This document shows, piece after piece, positions 1-10,569 of a stretch of DNA of 64,000 nucleotides (its first letter is position 1; every line of letters begins with the position of its first letter). The notes under the pieces are model-generated. The model had not been told where the DNA came from. It worked only from the letters and a program-made list of their open reading frames with translations, and searched no databases. The stretch is from Pseudomonas lini (GTDB lineage: Bacteria; Pseudomonadota; Gammaproteobacteria; Pseudomonadales; Pseudomonadaceae). The stretch covers positions 5,394,001 through 5,458,000 of the forward strand of contig NZ_OZ061318.1 of the NCBI RefSeq assembly GCF_964063345.1, read 5' to 3'. The translations under genes were made by a program, and so were the position numbers.

Positions 1-1
1 C

Positions 2-1252
2 GTGACCAGTGTGCGTGTCGTGGAAGTGATTCCGGGCAAGACCACGGTCGGTATCGAAATCCCCAACGAAGACCGGCAGATCGTGCGCTTCTCCGAGGTC
101 TTGTCGACCCCCGAGTACGATAACTTCAAGTCCCCGGTCACCCTGGCCCTGGGTCATGATATCGGCGGCAAACCGGTCATCACCGACCTGGCGAAAATGC
201 CGCACTTGCTGGTGGCCGGTACGACCGGTTCCGGTAAGTCGGTGGGTGTGAACGCGATGATCCTGTCGATTCTGTTCAAGTCTGGCCCTGAAGACGCCAA
301 ACTGATCATGATCGACCCGAAAATGCTTGAGCTGTCGATCTACGAAGGCATTCCGCACCTGCTGTGCCCGGTGGTCACCGACATGAAGGACGCCGCCAAC
401 GCCTTGCGCTGGAGCGTCGCCGAGATGGAGCGGCGCTACAAGCTGATGGCGAAGATGGGCGTGCGTAACCTGTCGGGCTTCAACGCCAAGGTCAAGGAAG
501 CCCAGGACGCTGGCGAGCCGTTGAGCGATCCGCTGTACAAGCGCGAAAGCATCCACGACGAAGCGCCACTGCTGCAAAAACTGCCGACCATTGTCGTGGT
601 CGTCGACGAATTCGCCGACATGATGATGATCGTCGGCAAGAAGGTTGAAGAACTGATCGCCCGTATCGCCCAGAAGGCCCGTGCGGCCGGTATCCACTTG
701 ATCCTCGCGACCCAGCGTCCTTCGGTGGACGTGATCACCGGTCTGATCAAGGCGAACATTCCGACCCGTATGGCGTTCCAGGTATCGAGCAAGATCGATT
801 CGCGGACCATCATCGACCAGGGCGGCGCCGAACAACTGCTAGGCCACGGTGATATGTTGTACATGCCTCCGGGCACCAGTCTGCCGATTCGTGTTCACGG
901 TGCGTTCGTGTCCGATGACGAGGTTCACCGGGTGGTTGAAGCCTGGAAACTGCGCGGCGCACCGGAGTACAACGATGACATCCTCGCCGGTGTCGAAGAG
1001 GCCGGTAGCGGTTTTGAAAACGGCGGTGGTGGCGGTGACGATGATGCCGAAACCGATGCGCTCTACGACGAAGCGGTGCAGTTCGTACTGGAAAGCCGTC
1101 GCGCGTCCATCTCCGCGGTTCAGCGCAAGCTGAAAATCGGCTACAACCGCGCGGCGCGCATGATCGAAGCCATGGAAATGGCCGGGGTCGTGACGTCCAT
1201 GAACACCAACGGTTCGCGTGAAGTCCTGGCCCCTGGCCCGGTGCGCGACTGA
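2..1252 (+). CDS. ftsK: DNA translocase FtsK, C-terminal part (5' end outside window)
   Basis: FtsK is a septum-anchored DNA pump that clears and aligns chromosome termini at division. The 416 visible residues hold the RecA-like motor: Walker A GTTGSGKS at residues 73-80, Walker B with VVDEFADMM near residue 200, and the [13 protein letters not shown] stretch typical of the family. After a Gly-rich, acidic linker near 340 comes the winged-helix gamma domain (about 350-405), which reads KOPS sequences and activates XerCD. The membrane anchor and linker lie upstream of base 1, so the reading frame is open at the left edge. lolA follows on the same strand after about 70 bp. The family assignment is near certain. 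Confidence 0.97.
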   Translation: MTSVRVVEVIPGKTTVGIEIPNEDRQIVRFSEVLSTPEYDNFKSPVTLALGHDIGGKPVITDLAKMPHLLVAGTTGSGKSVGVNAMILSILFKSGPEDAKLIMIDPKMLELSIYEGIPHLLCPVVTDMKDAANALRWSVAEMERRYKLMAKMGVRNLSGFNAKVKEAQDAGEPLSDPLYKRESIHDEAPLLQKLPTIVVVVDEFADMMMIVGKKVEELIARIAQKARAAGIHLILATQRPSVDVITGLIKANIPTRMAFQVSSKIDSRTIIDQGGAEQLLGHGDMLYMPPGTSLPIRVHGAFVSDDEVHRVVEAWKLRGAPEYNDDILAGVEEAGSGFENGGGGGDDDAETDALYDEAVQFVLESRRASISAVQRKLKIGYNRAARMIEAMEMAGVVTSMNTNGSREVLAPGPVRD

Positions 1253-1266
1253 TCCGGTTTTGAAAG

Positions 1267-1290
1267 GGGCGGTGTCTTGAGACGCCGCCC
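1267..1290 (+). terminator. GC-rich hairpin between ftsK and lolA
   Basis: A ten-base-pair stem (GGGCGGTGTC paired with GACGCCGCCC, one G-T pair) closes a TTGA loop just after the ftsK stop. No T-run follows, so it is not a standard intrinsic terminator. It could attenuate read-through into lolA or protect an mRNA end. The pairing is seen directly; the function is inferred. Confidence 0.5.
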
Positions 1291-1320
1291 GCACTCCCAC
1301 GAATGTTTATGAGGACTCCC

Positions 1321-1944
1321 ATGCGTCTTATCCGCATGTTGTTGCTGCCGGTACTGGCTTTGACCACGCTCTCGGCCCACGCCGATGACAAGGACGTGGC
1401 GCGTCTGACTCAACTGCTGGAAAAATCCCAGACCCTGACCGCGCGTTTCTCCCAGCTGACCCTCGACGGCAGCGGCACCCAGTTGCAGGAAACCGCCGGT
1501 CAAATGTCCTTGCAGCGCCCAGGCCTGTTCTACTGGCACACCGATGCGCCGCAAGAGCAGCTGATGGTGTCCGATGGCAAGAAGGTTTCCCTGTGGGACC
1601 CGGACCTGGAGCAGGTCACCATCAAGACCCTCGACCAGCGCCTGACCCAGACTCCTGCGCTGCTGTTGTCCGGTGACGTGTCCAAGATCAGCCAGAGCTT
1701 CGACATCAGCGCCAAGGAAGCCGGCGGCGTGATCGACTTCACCCTGAAGCCGAAAACCAAAGACACCCTGTTCGACAGCCTGCGTCTGTCGTTCCGCAAC
1801 GGTCTGGTCAATGACATGCAACTGATTGACAGCGTCGGTCAGCGCACCAATATTTTGTTTACTGGCGTGAAGGCCAACGAGCCGATTCCTGCGTCCAAAT
1901 TCAAGTTCGACATCCCCAAGGGTGCCGACGTGATCCAGGAATAA
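1321..1944 (+). CDS. lolA: Outer-membrane lipoprotein carrier protein LolA
   Basis: LolA is the periplasmic chaperone that takes lipoproteins released by LolCDE and hands them to LolB in the outer membrane. The 207-residue product starts with a signal peptide cut after SAHA at residue 21. The mature part has the usual beta-barrel pattern, with the conserved [11 protein letters not shown] and [10 protein letters not shown] stretches. An in-frame ATG lies 18 bases upstream, but GAGGA at 1311 is well placed only for the ATG at 1321. The ftsK-lolA-rarA order is the standard one in Pseudomonas. Confidence 0.95.
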   Translation: MRLIRMLLLPVLALTTLSAHADDKDVARLTQLLEKSQTLTARFSQLTLDGSGTQLQETAGQMSLQRPGLFYWHTDAPQEQLMVSDGKKVSLWDPDLEQVTIKTLDQRLTQTPALLLSGDVSKISQSFDISAKEAGGVIDFTLKPKTKDTLFDSLRLSFRNGLVNDMQLIDSVGQRTNILFTGVKANEPIPASKFKFDIPKGADVIQE

Positions 1945-1978
1945 AGAGCAGAACATAGAACCTGTGGGAGCGGGCTTG

Positions 1979-2070
1979 TGTGGCGAGGGAGCTTGCTCCC
2001 GCTGGGGCGCGAAGCGCCCCCAAAAATGGGACTGCTGCGCAGTCCAGCGGGAGCAAGCTCCTTCGCCACA
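1979..2070. repeat. Long palindromic intergenic element, copy 1 (short variant)
   Basis: TGTGGCGAGGGAGCTTGC at the left is mirrored by GCAAGCTCCTTCGCCACA at the right, with two inner stems (GGGGCGC/GCGCCCC and ACTGCTGCGCAGT). Just before it lies half of a different repeat, the REP core TGTGGGAGCGGGCTT (1963-1977), so this element appears to abut or interrupt a REP. It fills most of the lolA-rarA gap. Confidence 0.8.
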
Positions 2071-2124
2071 GGATTTCGCCAGACTTGAGAACTGCGTAAT
2101 AAAGCGAGGTTTCAACCGCACGTG

Positions 2125-3447
2125 ATGGACCTGTTTCGCAGTGCCCCGATCGCTCAGCCCTTGGCCGCACGCCTGCGCGCGACCAATCTGGACGAGTACG
2201 TCGGTCAGGAACACCTGCTCGCTCGCGGCAAGCCTTTGCGCGAAGCGCTGGAGCAGGGTGCCCTGCATTCGATGATTTTCTGGGGGCCGCCGGGGGTGGG
2301 TAAAACCACTCTGGCGCGGCTGCTCGCGGAAGTCTCTGATGCGCACTTCGAAACGGTTTCGGCGGTACTGGCCGGCGTGAAGGAAATCCGTCAGGCGGTG
2401 GAAGTCGCCAAGCAACAGGCCGGGCAGTACGGTAAGCGCACCATCCTGTTCGTCGACGAAGTGCATCGCTTCAACAAGTCCCAGCAAGATGCGTTCCTGC
2501 CGTACGTTGAAGACGGCACGCTGATCTTCATCGGTGCGACCACCGAAAACCCCTCGTTCGAACTCAATAACGCGCTCCTGTCCCGGGCTCGCGTCTATGT
2601 GCTCAAAAGCCTCGACGAAGCGGCCCTGCGCAAGCTGGTGCATCGCGCATTGAGCGAAGAACGTGGGTTGGGCAAGCGGCAACTGACGCTCAGCGATGAA
2701 GGTTTCCAGATGCTGTTGTCCGCCGCCGATGGCGATGGCCGGCGTCTGCTCAATCTGCTGGAAAACGCCTCGGACCTGGCCGAAGACAACAGCGAAATCG
2801 GCGTCGATCTGCTGCAAAGTCTGCTCGGTGATACCCGTCGACGCTTCGACAAGGGCGGCGAAGCCTTTTACGACCAGATCTCCGCGCTGCATAAATCGGT
2901 GCGCGGCTCCAATCCCGATGGCGCGCTGTATTGGTTTGCGCGGATGATCGACGGCGGTTGCGACCCGCTGTACCTGGCCCGGCGCGTGGTGCGCATGGCC
3001 AGCGAAGACATTGGTAACGCCGACCCTCGCGCCCTGAGCCTGTGCCTGGCGGCGTGGGAAGTGCAGGAGCGCCTCGGCAGCCCCGAAGGCGAGTTGGCGG
3101 TGGCACAGGCCATTACGTATCTGGCCTGCGCGCCGAAAAGTAACGCGGTATACATGGGTTTCAAAGCCGCGATGCGCTGCGCCACCGAACACGGTTCGCT
3201 CGAAGTGCCGCTGCACTTGCGCAACGCGCCGACCAAGCTGATGAAGCAATTGGGCTATGGTGACGAATACCGTTACGCCCACGATGAACCGGATGCCTAC
3301 GCCGCTGGCGAAGACTACTTCCCGGACGAGCTAGAACCACAACGGTTCTATCAACCAGTGCCTCGCGGCCTGGAGTTGAAGATTGGCGAAAAGCTTAACC
3401 ATCTCGCGCAGCTTGATCGTCTAAGCCCACGGCAGCGGAGAAAATAG
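2125..3447 (+). CDS. rarA: Replication-associated recombination protein A (MgsA/RarA AAA+ ATPase)
   Basis: RarA is a clamp-loader-like AAA+ ATPase that acts at stalled replication forks with SSB. The 440 residues show Walker [10 protein letters not shown] at 54-62, Walker [15 protein letters not shown] near 110, sensor ATTENPSFE, and the C-terminal tetramerisation region ([18 protein letters not shown]). A GTG lies one codon before the chosen ATG, so translation may start at 2122 instead. The stop codon TAG shares one base with the GTG start of crcB, so the two are translationally coupled. Confidence 0.96.
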   Translation: MDLFRSAPIAQPLAARLRATNLDEYVGQEHLLARGKPLREALEQGALHSMIFWGPPGVGKTTLARLLAEVSDAHFETVSAVLAGVKEIRQAVEVAKQQAGQYGKRTILFVDEVHRFNKSQQDAFLPYVEDGTLIFIGATTENPSFELNNALLSRARVYVLKSLDEAALRKLVHRALSEERGLGKRQLTLSDEGFQMLLSAADGDGRRLLNLLENASDLAEDNSEIGVDLLQSLLGDTRRRFDKGGEAFYDQISALHKSVRGSNPDGALYWFARMIDGGCDPLYLARRVVRMASEDIGNADPRALSLCLAAWEVQERLGSPEGELAVAQAITYLACAPKSNAVYMGFKAAMRCATEHGSLEVPLHLRNAPTKLMKQLGYGDEYRYAHDEPDAYAAGEDYFPDELEPQRFYQPVPRGLELKIGEKLNHLAQLDRLSPRQRRK

Positions 3448-3821
3448 TGATTCCATTGATCGTTGCCGTTTCTGTCGGCGGTATCGCCGGTACGCTATTG
3501 CGCTTCGCCACCGGTAACTGGATCAACGCGAATTGGCCGCGGCACTTCTATACCGCGACGCTGGCCGTTAATATCGTGGGCTGTTTGCTGATCGGCGTTC
3601 TATACGGTCTGTTTTTGATGCGCCCGGAGGTGCCGTTTGCGGTGCGCGCCGGGTTGATGGTCGGCTTCCTCGGGGGGCTGACGACTTTTTCATCCTTTTC
3701 ACTGGATACGGTGCGCCTGCTCGAAACCGGGCAAGTGCCGCTGGCCTTGGGTTATGCGGCCATCAGCGTATTCGGCGGGCTGTTCGCCACTTGGGCCGGC
3801 CTGTCCTTGACCAAACTTTGA
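3447..3821 (+). CDS. crcB: Fluoride ion exporter CrcB (Fluc)
   Basis: CrcB forms a dual-topology dimeric channel in the inner membrane that exports fluoride. The 124-residue product has four hydrophobic segments and the family signature [12 protein letters not shown], which lines the pore, plus the N-terminal [10 protein letters not shown]. It starts with GTG overlapping the rarA stop by one base. Many crcB genes carry a fluoride riboswitch; none is possible directly upstream here because rarA coding sequence abuts it, so expression probably follows rarA. Confidence 0.95.
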   Translation: MIPLIVAVSVGGIAGTLLRFATGNWINANWPRHFYTATLAVNIVGCLLIGVLYGLFLMRPEVPFAVRAGLMVGFLGGLTTFSSFSLDTVRLLETGQVPLALGYAAISVFGGLFATWAGLSLTKL

Positions 3822-3824
3822 TAA

Positions 3825-5117
<1,293 letters not shown>

Positions 5118-6512
5118 ATGGACTATCTGCCGCTGTTTCATAACCTTCGCGGCAGTCGTGTATTGGTCGTCGGCGGAGGGGAGATTGCCTTGCGCAAATC
5201 CCGCCTGCTGGCCGAAGCCGGTGCGCTGCTGCGGGTGGTCGCGCCTGAAATCGAACCGCAACTGCGCGAGCTAGTGGTCGGCAGCGGTGGCGAGTGCCTG
5301 GTGCGTGGCTACGCCGAAACGGATCTGGACGGCTGCGGGCTGATTATCGCCGCCACCGACGACGAACCGCTGAACGCGCAAGTCTCCGCCGATGCCCATC
5401 GGCGTTGCGTGCCGGTCAACGTGGTGGACGCGCCGGCTCTGTGCAGCGTGATCTTCCCGGCGATCGTCGACCGTTCCCCATTGATCATTGCGGTGTCCAG
5501 CGGCGGCGATGCGCCGGTGCTGGCGCGCTTGATTCGCGCCAAGCTGGAAACCTGGATTCCTTCCACCTACGGTCAACTGGCCGGTCTGGCGGCGCGTTTC
5601 CGCACTCAGGTCAAAGGCCTGTTTCCGGATGTGCAGCAGCGCCGGGCGTTCTGGGAGGATGTATTTCAGGGCCCGATTGCCGACCGGCAACTGGCCGGGC
5701 AGGGCGCTGAGGCCGAGCGCTTGATGCTGGCGAAAATCAATGGCGAAGCACCTGTCGCTACCGGCGAGGTTTATCTGGTGGGCGCCGGGCCGGGTGACCC
5801 CGACCTGTTGACCTTCCGCGCCTTGCGTCTGATGCAGCAAGCAGATGTGGTGCTGTATGACCGTCTGGTGGCGCCGGCGATTCTGGATTTGTGCCGTCGC
5901 GATGCCGAGCGGGTCTACGTCGGCAAGCGCCGCGCCGATCACGCCGTGCCTCAGGAGCAGATCAACCAGCATCTGGTGGATCTGGCCAAGGCCGGCAAGC
6001 GCGTGGTGCGGTTGAAGGGCGGCGATCCGTTTATCTTCGGGCGCGGCGGTGAAGAGATCGAAGAACTGGCGGCCCATGGCATCCCGTTCCAGGTCGTGCC
6101 GGGCATTACTGCAGCCAGCGGTTGCGCGGCGTATGCCGGTATTCCGCTGACTCACCGCGATTACGCGCAGTCGGTGCGATTCGTCACCGGGCACCTCAAG
6201 GACGGTTCCACCGATTTGCCGTGGGCCGACCTGGTCGCGCCGGCACAAACCCTGGTGTTTTACATGGGGTTGGTGGGCTTGCCGATTATCTGCGAGCAGT
6301 TGATCAAGCACGGTCGCGCGGCCGATACCCCGGCGGCGTTGATCCAGCAGGGCACCACGGTCAATCAGCGGGTGTTTACCGGTACTTTGGCTGACCTTCC
6401 ACGGCTGGTGGCGGAGCATGAAGTACATGCGCCGACGCTGGTGATTGTTGGGGAGGTGGTGCAATTGCGCGAGAAATTGGCGTGGTTTGAGGGGGCTCAG
6501 GCGCAGGTCTGA
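5118..6512 (+). CDS. cysG: Siroheme synthase CysG (trifunctional)
   Basis: CysG makes siroheme for sulfite and nitrite reductases. The 464 residues form two modules. The N-terminal part (about 1-210) is the NAD-dependent precorrin-2 dehydrogenase and sirohydrochlorin ferrochelatase, with the nucleotide-binding [11 protein letters not shown] at 18-27. From about residue 215, starting [15 protein letters not shown], comes the SAM-dependent uroporphyrinogen III methyltransferase, with [18 protein letters not shown] and [10 protein letters not shown]. Length and domain order match the fused form. The ATG follows the serS stop with no gap. Confidence 0.97.
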   Translation: MDYLPLFHNLRGSRVLVVGGGEIALRKSRLLAEAGALLRVVAPEIEPQLRELVVGSGGECLVRGYAETDLDGCGLIIAATDDEPLNAQVSADAHRRCVPVNVVDAPALCSVIFPAIVDRSPLIIAVSSGGDAPVLARLIRAKLETWIPSTYGQLAGLAARFRTQVKGLFPDVQQRRAFWEDVFQGPIADRQLAGQGAEAERLMLAKINGEAPVATGEVYLVGAGPGDPDLLTFRALRLMQQADVVLYDRLVAPAILDLCRRDAERVYVGKRRADHAVPQEQINQHLVDLAKAGKRVVRLKGGDPFIFGRGGEEIEELAAHGIPFQVVPGITAASGCAAYAGIPLTHRDYAQSVRFVTGHLKDGSTDLPWADLVAPAQTLVFYMGLVGLPIICEQLIKHGRAADTPAALIQQGTTVNQRVFTGTLADLPRLVAEHEVHAPTLVIVGEVVQLREKLAWFEGAQAQV

Positions 6513-6526
6513 ACACCGAGTCGCCT

Positions 6527-6621
6527 CCATCGCGGGCAAGCCCGCTCCCACAGTGATTTGTGTGATGCGAAAGATTGCAGCTTCACCACAAACCTGTGGG
6601 AGCGGGCTTGCCCGCGATGGG
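6527..6621. repeat. REP pair (inverted) between convergent cysG and yqjG
   Basis: CATCGCGGGCAAGCCCGCTC is mirrored by GAGCGGGCTTGCCCGCGATG about 50 bp later, with a non-conserved spacer. This is the classic Pseudomonas REP doublet (REPIN). It sits between the 3' ends of two convergent genes, where it may also act as a bidirectional transcription barrier. Confidence 0.92.
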
Positions 6622-6647
6622 GCCCTAAAAACCACCCTTGCTTCAGA

Positions 6648-7652
6648 TCAGAACTCGGCCTTGCGCCAAACCCCTTTCCCATTCAACCGCGCCCGATCAT
6701 GAGCCGCAGTGAAATCCTGCGCCGGCCCTTTAGGCACGATCCCGGTCGGATTGATGGTCTTGTGGCTGCCGTAGTAGTGATTCTTGATGTGCTCAAAACT
6801 CACCGTCTCGGCAATCCCCGGCCACTGATACATCTCCCGTAGCCAGTTCGACAGATTCGGATAATCGGCAATCCGCCGCAGGTTGCACTTGAAGTGCCCG
6901 TAATACACCGCATCAAAACGAATCAGGGTGGTGAACAGCCGAATATCCGCTTCCGTCAGGTATTCACCCGTCAGGTACCGGTTCGCGCCCAGCAATTGCT
7001 CCAGCCGATCCAGCTCACCAAACAGTTCATCGAACGCTTCTTCATAAGCCTGCTGCGACGTGGCAAACCCTGCGCGATAGACGCCGTTATTCACCGCTGG
7101 ATAAATCCGCTCGTTCAACGCATCGATCTCGGTCCGCAATGGCGCCGGGTAGAAATCCAGATCATTGCCGGTCAAGTCATCGAACGCACTGTTGAACATG
7201 CGGATGATCTCCGCCGATTCATTATTGACGATGCGATTTGTCTGTTTGTCCCAGAGCACCGGCACAGTGACGCGGCCGGTGTAGTCGGCGGTATCGGTGG
7301 TGTAGCGCTGGTGCAGAAAATTGAAGTGATCGAGCTTGTCGCCGGTCGAGCCCAGGTTTTTATCGAAGGTCCAGCCGTTTTCCAGCATCAACCAACTGAC
7401 CACCGACACATCGATCAGGTTTTCCAACCCTTTGAGCTTACGCAGGATCAGCGTGCGATGAGCCCATGGGCAGGCGAGGGATACGTAGAGGTGATAGCGA
7501 CCAGCCTCGGCGGCAAAACCACCGACACCGGTCGGGCCTGGCTTGCCGTCGGCGGTCAGCCAGTTGCGACGCTGTGCTTGTTCACGCTGGAACGTGCCGT
7601 CCTTGCTTTCGTACCACTGATCTTGCCAGCGACCTTCGACTAACAAACCCAT
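6648..7652 (-). CDS. yqjG: Glutathionyl-hydroquinone reductase (YqjG/ECM4 family)
   Basis: Xi-class glutathione transferases reduce glutathionyl-hydroquinones, releasing the hydroquinone. The 334 residues carry the diagnostic Cys in SLACPWAHRTL (Cys61), the thioredoxin-fold segment ending in NESAEIIRMFNSAFD, and a C-terminal helical domain with TEADIRLFTTLIRFD. Family length is about 320-330. The ATG at 7652 is preceded by GAGGAG eight bases upstream; a TTG two codons earlier is less likely. The gene stands alone, convergent with cysG. Confidence 0.93.
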   Translation of the reverse strand: MGLLVEGRWQDQWYESKDGTFQREQAQRRNWLTADGKPGPTGVGGFAAEAGRYHLYVSLACPWAHRTLILRKLKGLENLIDVSVVSWLMLENGWTFDKNLGSTGDKLDHFNFLHQRYTTDTADYTGRVTVPVLWDKQTNRIVNNESAEIIRMFNSAFDDLTGNDLDFYPAPLRTEIDALNERIYPAVNNGVYRAGFATSQQAYEEAFDELFGELDRLEQLLGANRYLTGEYLTEADIRLFTTLIRFDAVYYGHFKCNLRRIADYPNLSNWLREMYQWPGIAETVSFEHIKNHYYGSHKTINPTGIVPKGPAQDFTAAHDRARLNGKGVWRKAEF

Positions 7653-7742
7653 GTTCAAAACTCCTCAACCAATAAGCGTTGGAGAGGAGTCTATGCGCAT
7701 AGGTTCGAACAAAAAGCGCAAAGGTTGGGCGTTTATGATCGG

Positions 7743-8744
7743 TTAAATCGATCGGTCCCTTGCATCCCAATACTGCTGGGCGGTTTCGAACGCTTGCTCG
7801 CGGGTCTGGCCGAGGCCGCGCAACGCCAGGGCCATGGTCGAGATCAGCGCCATTTGCGGGTAGCTGTCGACCACGTCACCACGCCACACCGTTTTCAAGT
7901 GCTCCGGGTCCAGGCTCGCCGGTTTGACGTGGCGCTGGGTCGACAGTTGTGGCCATTCTTCATCCCAGCTTTCGCCGCCGGTGGTGCCATACAAGTGGCT
8001 GTCGGCGTCCGGGTTGATCTCGATTTCACCACCATCGCCCTTGATGACGATCGCTGTGTCCCCGAGCAGACCGCTGGCATCGCGGTGCACGGCCTGGTAG
8101 CCGGGGTGGAAAATGCTTTGCAGGCCGCAACGAGCGCCCAGCGGGTTGAGAATCCGCGCCAAGGAATGGATCGGCGAGCGCAGGCCCAAGGTGTTACGTA
8201 GGTCGATCATCCGTTGCAACTGCGGTGCCCAATCGATCAGTGGCATGAATGCCAGGCCGCCCTGATCGAGTGCCACACCGACCTGCTGCCAATTACGGCA
8301 CAACGGAATGTTCAGCGTCTCAAGCAATTGTTCGCTGTACAGCCGACCGGCCGTGTGCGCGCCGCCGCCATGCATGAAGATGCGCACACCGTTCTGCGCC
8401 AGGCACTTGGCCGCCAGCAGATACCACGGCAGGTGACGCTTCTTGCCGGCATACGTCGGCCAGTCCAGATCGACCGCCAGCGCCGGTGGGTTCAGGCGTT
8501 TACGCAAAGCCTCGGTGAACCCGGCCATTTCCTCGGCGCTTTCTTCCTTGTGTCGCAACAGCATCAGGAACGCGCCGAGCTGGGTGTCTTCAACCTTGTC
8601 GTCGAGCACCATGCCCATGGCCTCGCGGGCTTCTTCTCGGGTCAGGTCGCGGGCGCCACGTTTGCCCTTGCCAAGAATCCGCACGAACTGGGCGAACGGG
8701 TGCTCGGCGGGCGTTTCGAGGGTTAATGCTGGATAGTCGGTCAT
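7743..8744 (-). CDS. Glycosyl transferase family protein, TrpD2/YbiB-like
   Basis: This 333-residue protein belongs to the anthranilate phosphoribosyltransferase-like group (YbiB/TrpD2), whose E. coli member binds nucleic acid rather than making tryptophan. The N-terminal helical domain (about 1-75) and the glycine-rich HGGGAHTAGRLYSE are visible. The true TrpD signatures for anthranilate and PRPP are not intact, so a role in tryptophan synthesis is unlikely. Its ATG overlaps the tusE stop as ATGA, which ties it to the tRNA-thiolation operon and hints at an RNA-linked job; that link is inference. Confidence 0.85.
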   Translation of the reverse strand: MTDYPALTLETPAEHPFAQFVRILGKGKRGARDLTREEAREAMGMVLDDKVEDTQLGAFLMLLRHKEESAEEMAGFTEALRKRLNPPALAVDLDWPTYAGKKRHLPWYLLAAKCLAQNGVRIFMHGGGAHTAGRLYSEQLLETLNIPLCRNWQQVGVALDQGGLAFMPLIDWAPQLQRMIDLRNTLGLRSPIHSLARILNPLGARCGLQSIFHPGYQAVHRDASGLLGDTAIVIKGDGGEIEINPDADSHLYGTTGGESWDEEWPQLSTQRHVKPASLDPEHLKTVWRGDVVDSYPQMALISTMALALRGLGQTREQAFETAQQYWDARDRSI

Positions 8745-9076
8745 AAGCAATTCGTCGGTTTGGGCAGGCCCGCCAGTTTCGCGGCGAGTTTGGCAGGGGT
8801 GCCTTTGAACAGTCGGTTCAGGTGCAGGCTGTTGCCCTTGTCGGGGCCGAGTTTCAGTGCGGTGTACTTGATCAGCGGGCGGGTCGCCGGGGACAGCTGG
8901 AACTCGTCGTAGAAACGGCGCAGCAGTTCGAGAATCTCCCAGTGTTCCGGGCTCAACTCGATGTCTTCGGCAGCGGCGAGGGCGGCGGCCACCTCGGCAG
9001 ACCAGTCATTCAGTTCGACCAGGAAACCGTCCTTGTCCAGTTCAATGGCGCGGGCGCCGACCGTCAGGGATTTCAT
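8741..9076 (-). CDS. tusE: Sulfurtransferase TusE (DsrC family)
   Basis: TusE accepts persulfide sulfur from TusBCD and passes it to MnmA for 2-thiolation of tRNA wobble uridine. The 111-residue protein shows the DsrC-family core (DKDGFLVELNDWSAEVA, LSPEHWEILELLRRFY) and the essential penultimate cysteine in the C-terminal tail PTNCL. The open frame extends upstream, but the ATG at 9076 overlaps the tusB stop as ATGA and gives the family length. It is the fourth gene of an overlapping tusD-C-B-E operon. Confidence 0.95.
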   Translation of the reverse strand: MKSLTVGARAIELDKDGFLVELNDWSAEVAAALAAAEDIELSPEHWEILELLRRFYDEFQLSPATRPLIKYTALKLGPDKGNSLHLNRLFKGTPAKLAAKLAGLPKPTNCL

Positions 9077-9366
9077 AGCCAGCTGTTGACCTTGTCGTAG
9101 TGAATCGACAGTTCGACGAAGGCCGGGTAATCGATGGCCTTGGCCCAGCCCGGGACTTGCAGAGCCCGTGCTTGAGCATCTTCGGCCAGCACGAACAGTT
9201 TCAGGCTGCGAGCCTGCAGCGCGCTGAACGGTGCGGTGCCTGGCTGCAAGGCATAAGCAGCATCGCCACTCAGCAGCAGCGCATCGTTGGCGCCGATCAC
9301 GCGCAGGCAACTGCTCAGGCGGTCGTCGCCGAAAGGGGAATGAGACAACACATGCAAAGTCGACAT
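9073..9366 (-). CDS. tusB: Sulfurtransferase complex subunit TusB
   Basis: TusB is one of three homologous subunits of the (TusBCD)2 sulfur relay complex. The 97-residue product starts MSTLHVLSHSPF, as in DsrH-like proteins, and ends with the family's short basic-aromatic tail (YDKVNSWL). Its start overlaps the tusC stop by one base (TGATG) and its stop overlaps the tusE start by four (ATGA), so the subunits are translationally coupled, in keeping with fixed stoichiometry. Confidence 0.92.
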   Translation of the reverse strand: MSTLHVLSHSPFGDDRLSSCLRVIGANDALLLSGDAAYALQPGTAPFSALQARSLKLFVLAEDAQARALQVPGWAKAIDYPAFVELSIHYDKVNSWL

Positions 9367-9728
9367 CAGAGGGTGATCACTTGGTCGTAACGGTCAATAA
9401 GGGCGGTGATTTCCTGGGTGGCCAACACCTGGGCTTCTTCAAGCGACAGACCATTTGGGTCCAGACCACGAGCCGCGGCGCTTTCAGCGCACACAAACAG
9501 GTCTTCGACACCAAACATCGGCAAGGCTTGCAGGTTGGCGCTCAGGTCTTTCTGTTGCAACGCCTTGGCGTCCTGTTTAGCAGCGAGCTGGAACACGCCG
9601 TCATCGAGAAACAGCAGGCCGATCGGCAGATCGAAGGCGCCACCGGCCAGCACGATATCCAGCGCTTCCCGCGCATTCGGCCCGGACCATGGCGCCTGAC
9701 GGCTGATAATCAGCAAGGATTTAGCCAT
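9366..9728 (-). CDS. tusC: Sulfurtransferase complex subunit TusC
   Basis: TusC (DsrF-like) is the central structural subunit of the TusBCD sulfur relay. The 120-residue protein shows the DsrE/F fold: MAKSLLIISRQAPW, GGAFDLPIGLLFLDDGVF, and a Cys in DLFVCAES. The ATG lies one base beyond the tusD stop. Length matches the family. Confidence 0.93.
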   Translation of the reverse strand: MAKSLLIISRQAPWSGPNAREALDIVLAGGAFDLPIGLLFLDDGVFQLAAKQDAKALQQKDLSANLQALPMFGVEDLFVCAESAAARGLDPNGLSLEEAQVLATQEITALIDRYDQVITL

Positions 9729-9729
9729 C

Positions 9730-10122
9730 TCAAGCGCCTCCGAAACAGATCAAGCGGTCAGCGTCCTGCACCGCGTCATGCAACTGGCCGAGGCCGGACA
9801 ATTCCCACGGCGCACCCACCGCTACCGCTTCACGCTGATAGCGCTGGGCTTCTTCCTCGTTCAACACCCCACGGCGCAGGGCGGCGGCGATACAGACCAC
9901 GCCATCGAGTTGTTGCTCAGTGACAAAGTTGCGCCATTGCTTGGGCAAATCCTGCTCGTCCTGAGGCGTGACCACGCTGCCAGATGCGTTGTAGACGCCA
10001 TCCTGATAGAAAAACAGCCGGACAATCTCATGCCCGCCGGCCAGCGCTGCCTGGGCGAACAACAAGGCACGGCGCGAGGAGGGCGCATGGGCGGCGGAAA
10101 ACAGCGCAATGGCAAACTTCAT
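9730..10122 (-). CDS. tusD: Sulfurtransferase complex subunit TusD
   Basis: TusD is the subunit that receives persulfide sulfur from IscS via TusA. The 130-residue protein matches the DsrE fold, with MKFAIALFSAAHAP, HEIVRLFFYQDGVY, and the sulfur-carrying Cys in DGVVCIAAALRRGV. The open frame reaches 10152, but the ATG at 10122 gives the family start MKFAI. It is the first gene of the tusDCBE-trpD2 operon, and the REP doublet at 10201 lies just upstream, so its promoter must sit in the 80 bp between them or read through the repeat. Confidence 0.92.
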   Translation of the reverse strand: MKFAIALFSAAHAPSSRRALLFAQAALAGGHEIVRLFFYQDGVYNASGSVVTPQDEQDLPKQWRNFVTEQQLDGVVCIAAALRRGVLNEEEAQRYQREAVAVGAPWELSGLGQLHDAVQDADRLICFGGA

Positions 10123-10200
10123 GACGGACTCGATCAGCAAAACTGCGGCCATGATAAAGCTTTATCGGCGGGGCGGCGAAGGGCGTTTACTTGTAGACCG

Positions 10201-10293
10201 CCATCGCGGGCAAGCCCGCTCCCACAGGTTATGTAGCGAAGCTGCAATCTTTGGCATCACACAAGTCCTTGTGGGAGCGGGCTTGCCCGCGAT
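10201..10293. repeat. REP pair (inverted)
   Basis: CCATCGCGGGCAAGCCCGCT and its mirror GAGCGGGCTTGCCCGCGATG enclose a 45-bp spacer. This doublet is the donor of the REP part of the adjacent tandem duplication: a second copy starting inside its left arm occurs at 10391. Confidence 0.9.
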
Positions 10294-10569
10294 GAGGCCC
10301 GAACAGTCAATGCAAGATTCAGCGCGGCATATACCCCAACTGCCAACGCCGTGGAATCTTCAACGACAGCAACCCAGCACCCCCGTCAGAAGCCCGCTCC
10401 CACAGGTTATGTAGCGAAGCTGCAATCTTTGGCATCACACAAGTCCTTGTGGGAGCGGGCTTGCCCGCGATGAGGCCCGAACAGTCAATGCAAGATTCAG
10501 CGCGGCATATACCCCAACTGCCAACGCCGCGGAATCTTCAACGACAGCAACCCCAGCACCCCGGCCAGC
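10213..10569. repeat. 178-bp tandem duplication (REP plus end of DUF1275 gene)
   Basis: Bases 10213-10390 recur at 10391-10569. The unit starts in the left REP arm, runs through the right arm and across the stop codon into the last ~70 bases of the DUF1275 gene. AGCCCGCT occurs at 10213, 10391 and 10570, at both boundaries of each copy, which points to duplication between 8-bp microhomologies. The REP part is identical in both copies, while the gene-derived part of the outer copy has four substitutions and one deletion, as expected for a non-coding remnant. Confidence 0.9.

Noticed and set aside
1141..3282. Long minus-strand open frame of 713 codons opposite lolA and rarA
   Set aside because: It is a mirror of high-GC coding sequence on the other strand; rarA and lolA have full family motifs and its translation has no domain-like pattern.
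3300..3446. Fluoride riboswitch ahead of crcB
   Set aside because: This stretch is rarA coding sequence; no riboswitch core could be placed.
5271..6635. 454-codon minus-strand frame opposite cysG
   Set aside because: Shadow of cysG; no start site or domain pattern.
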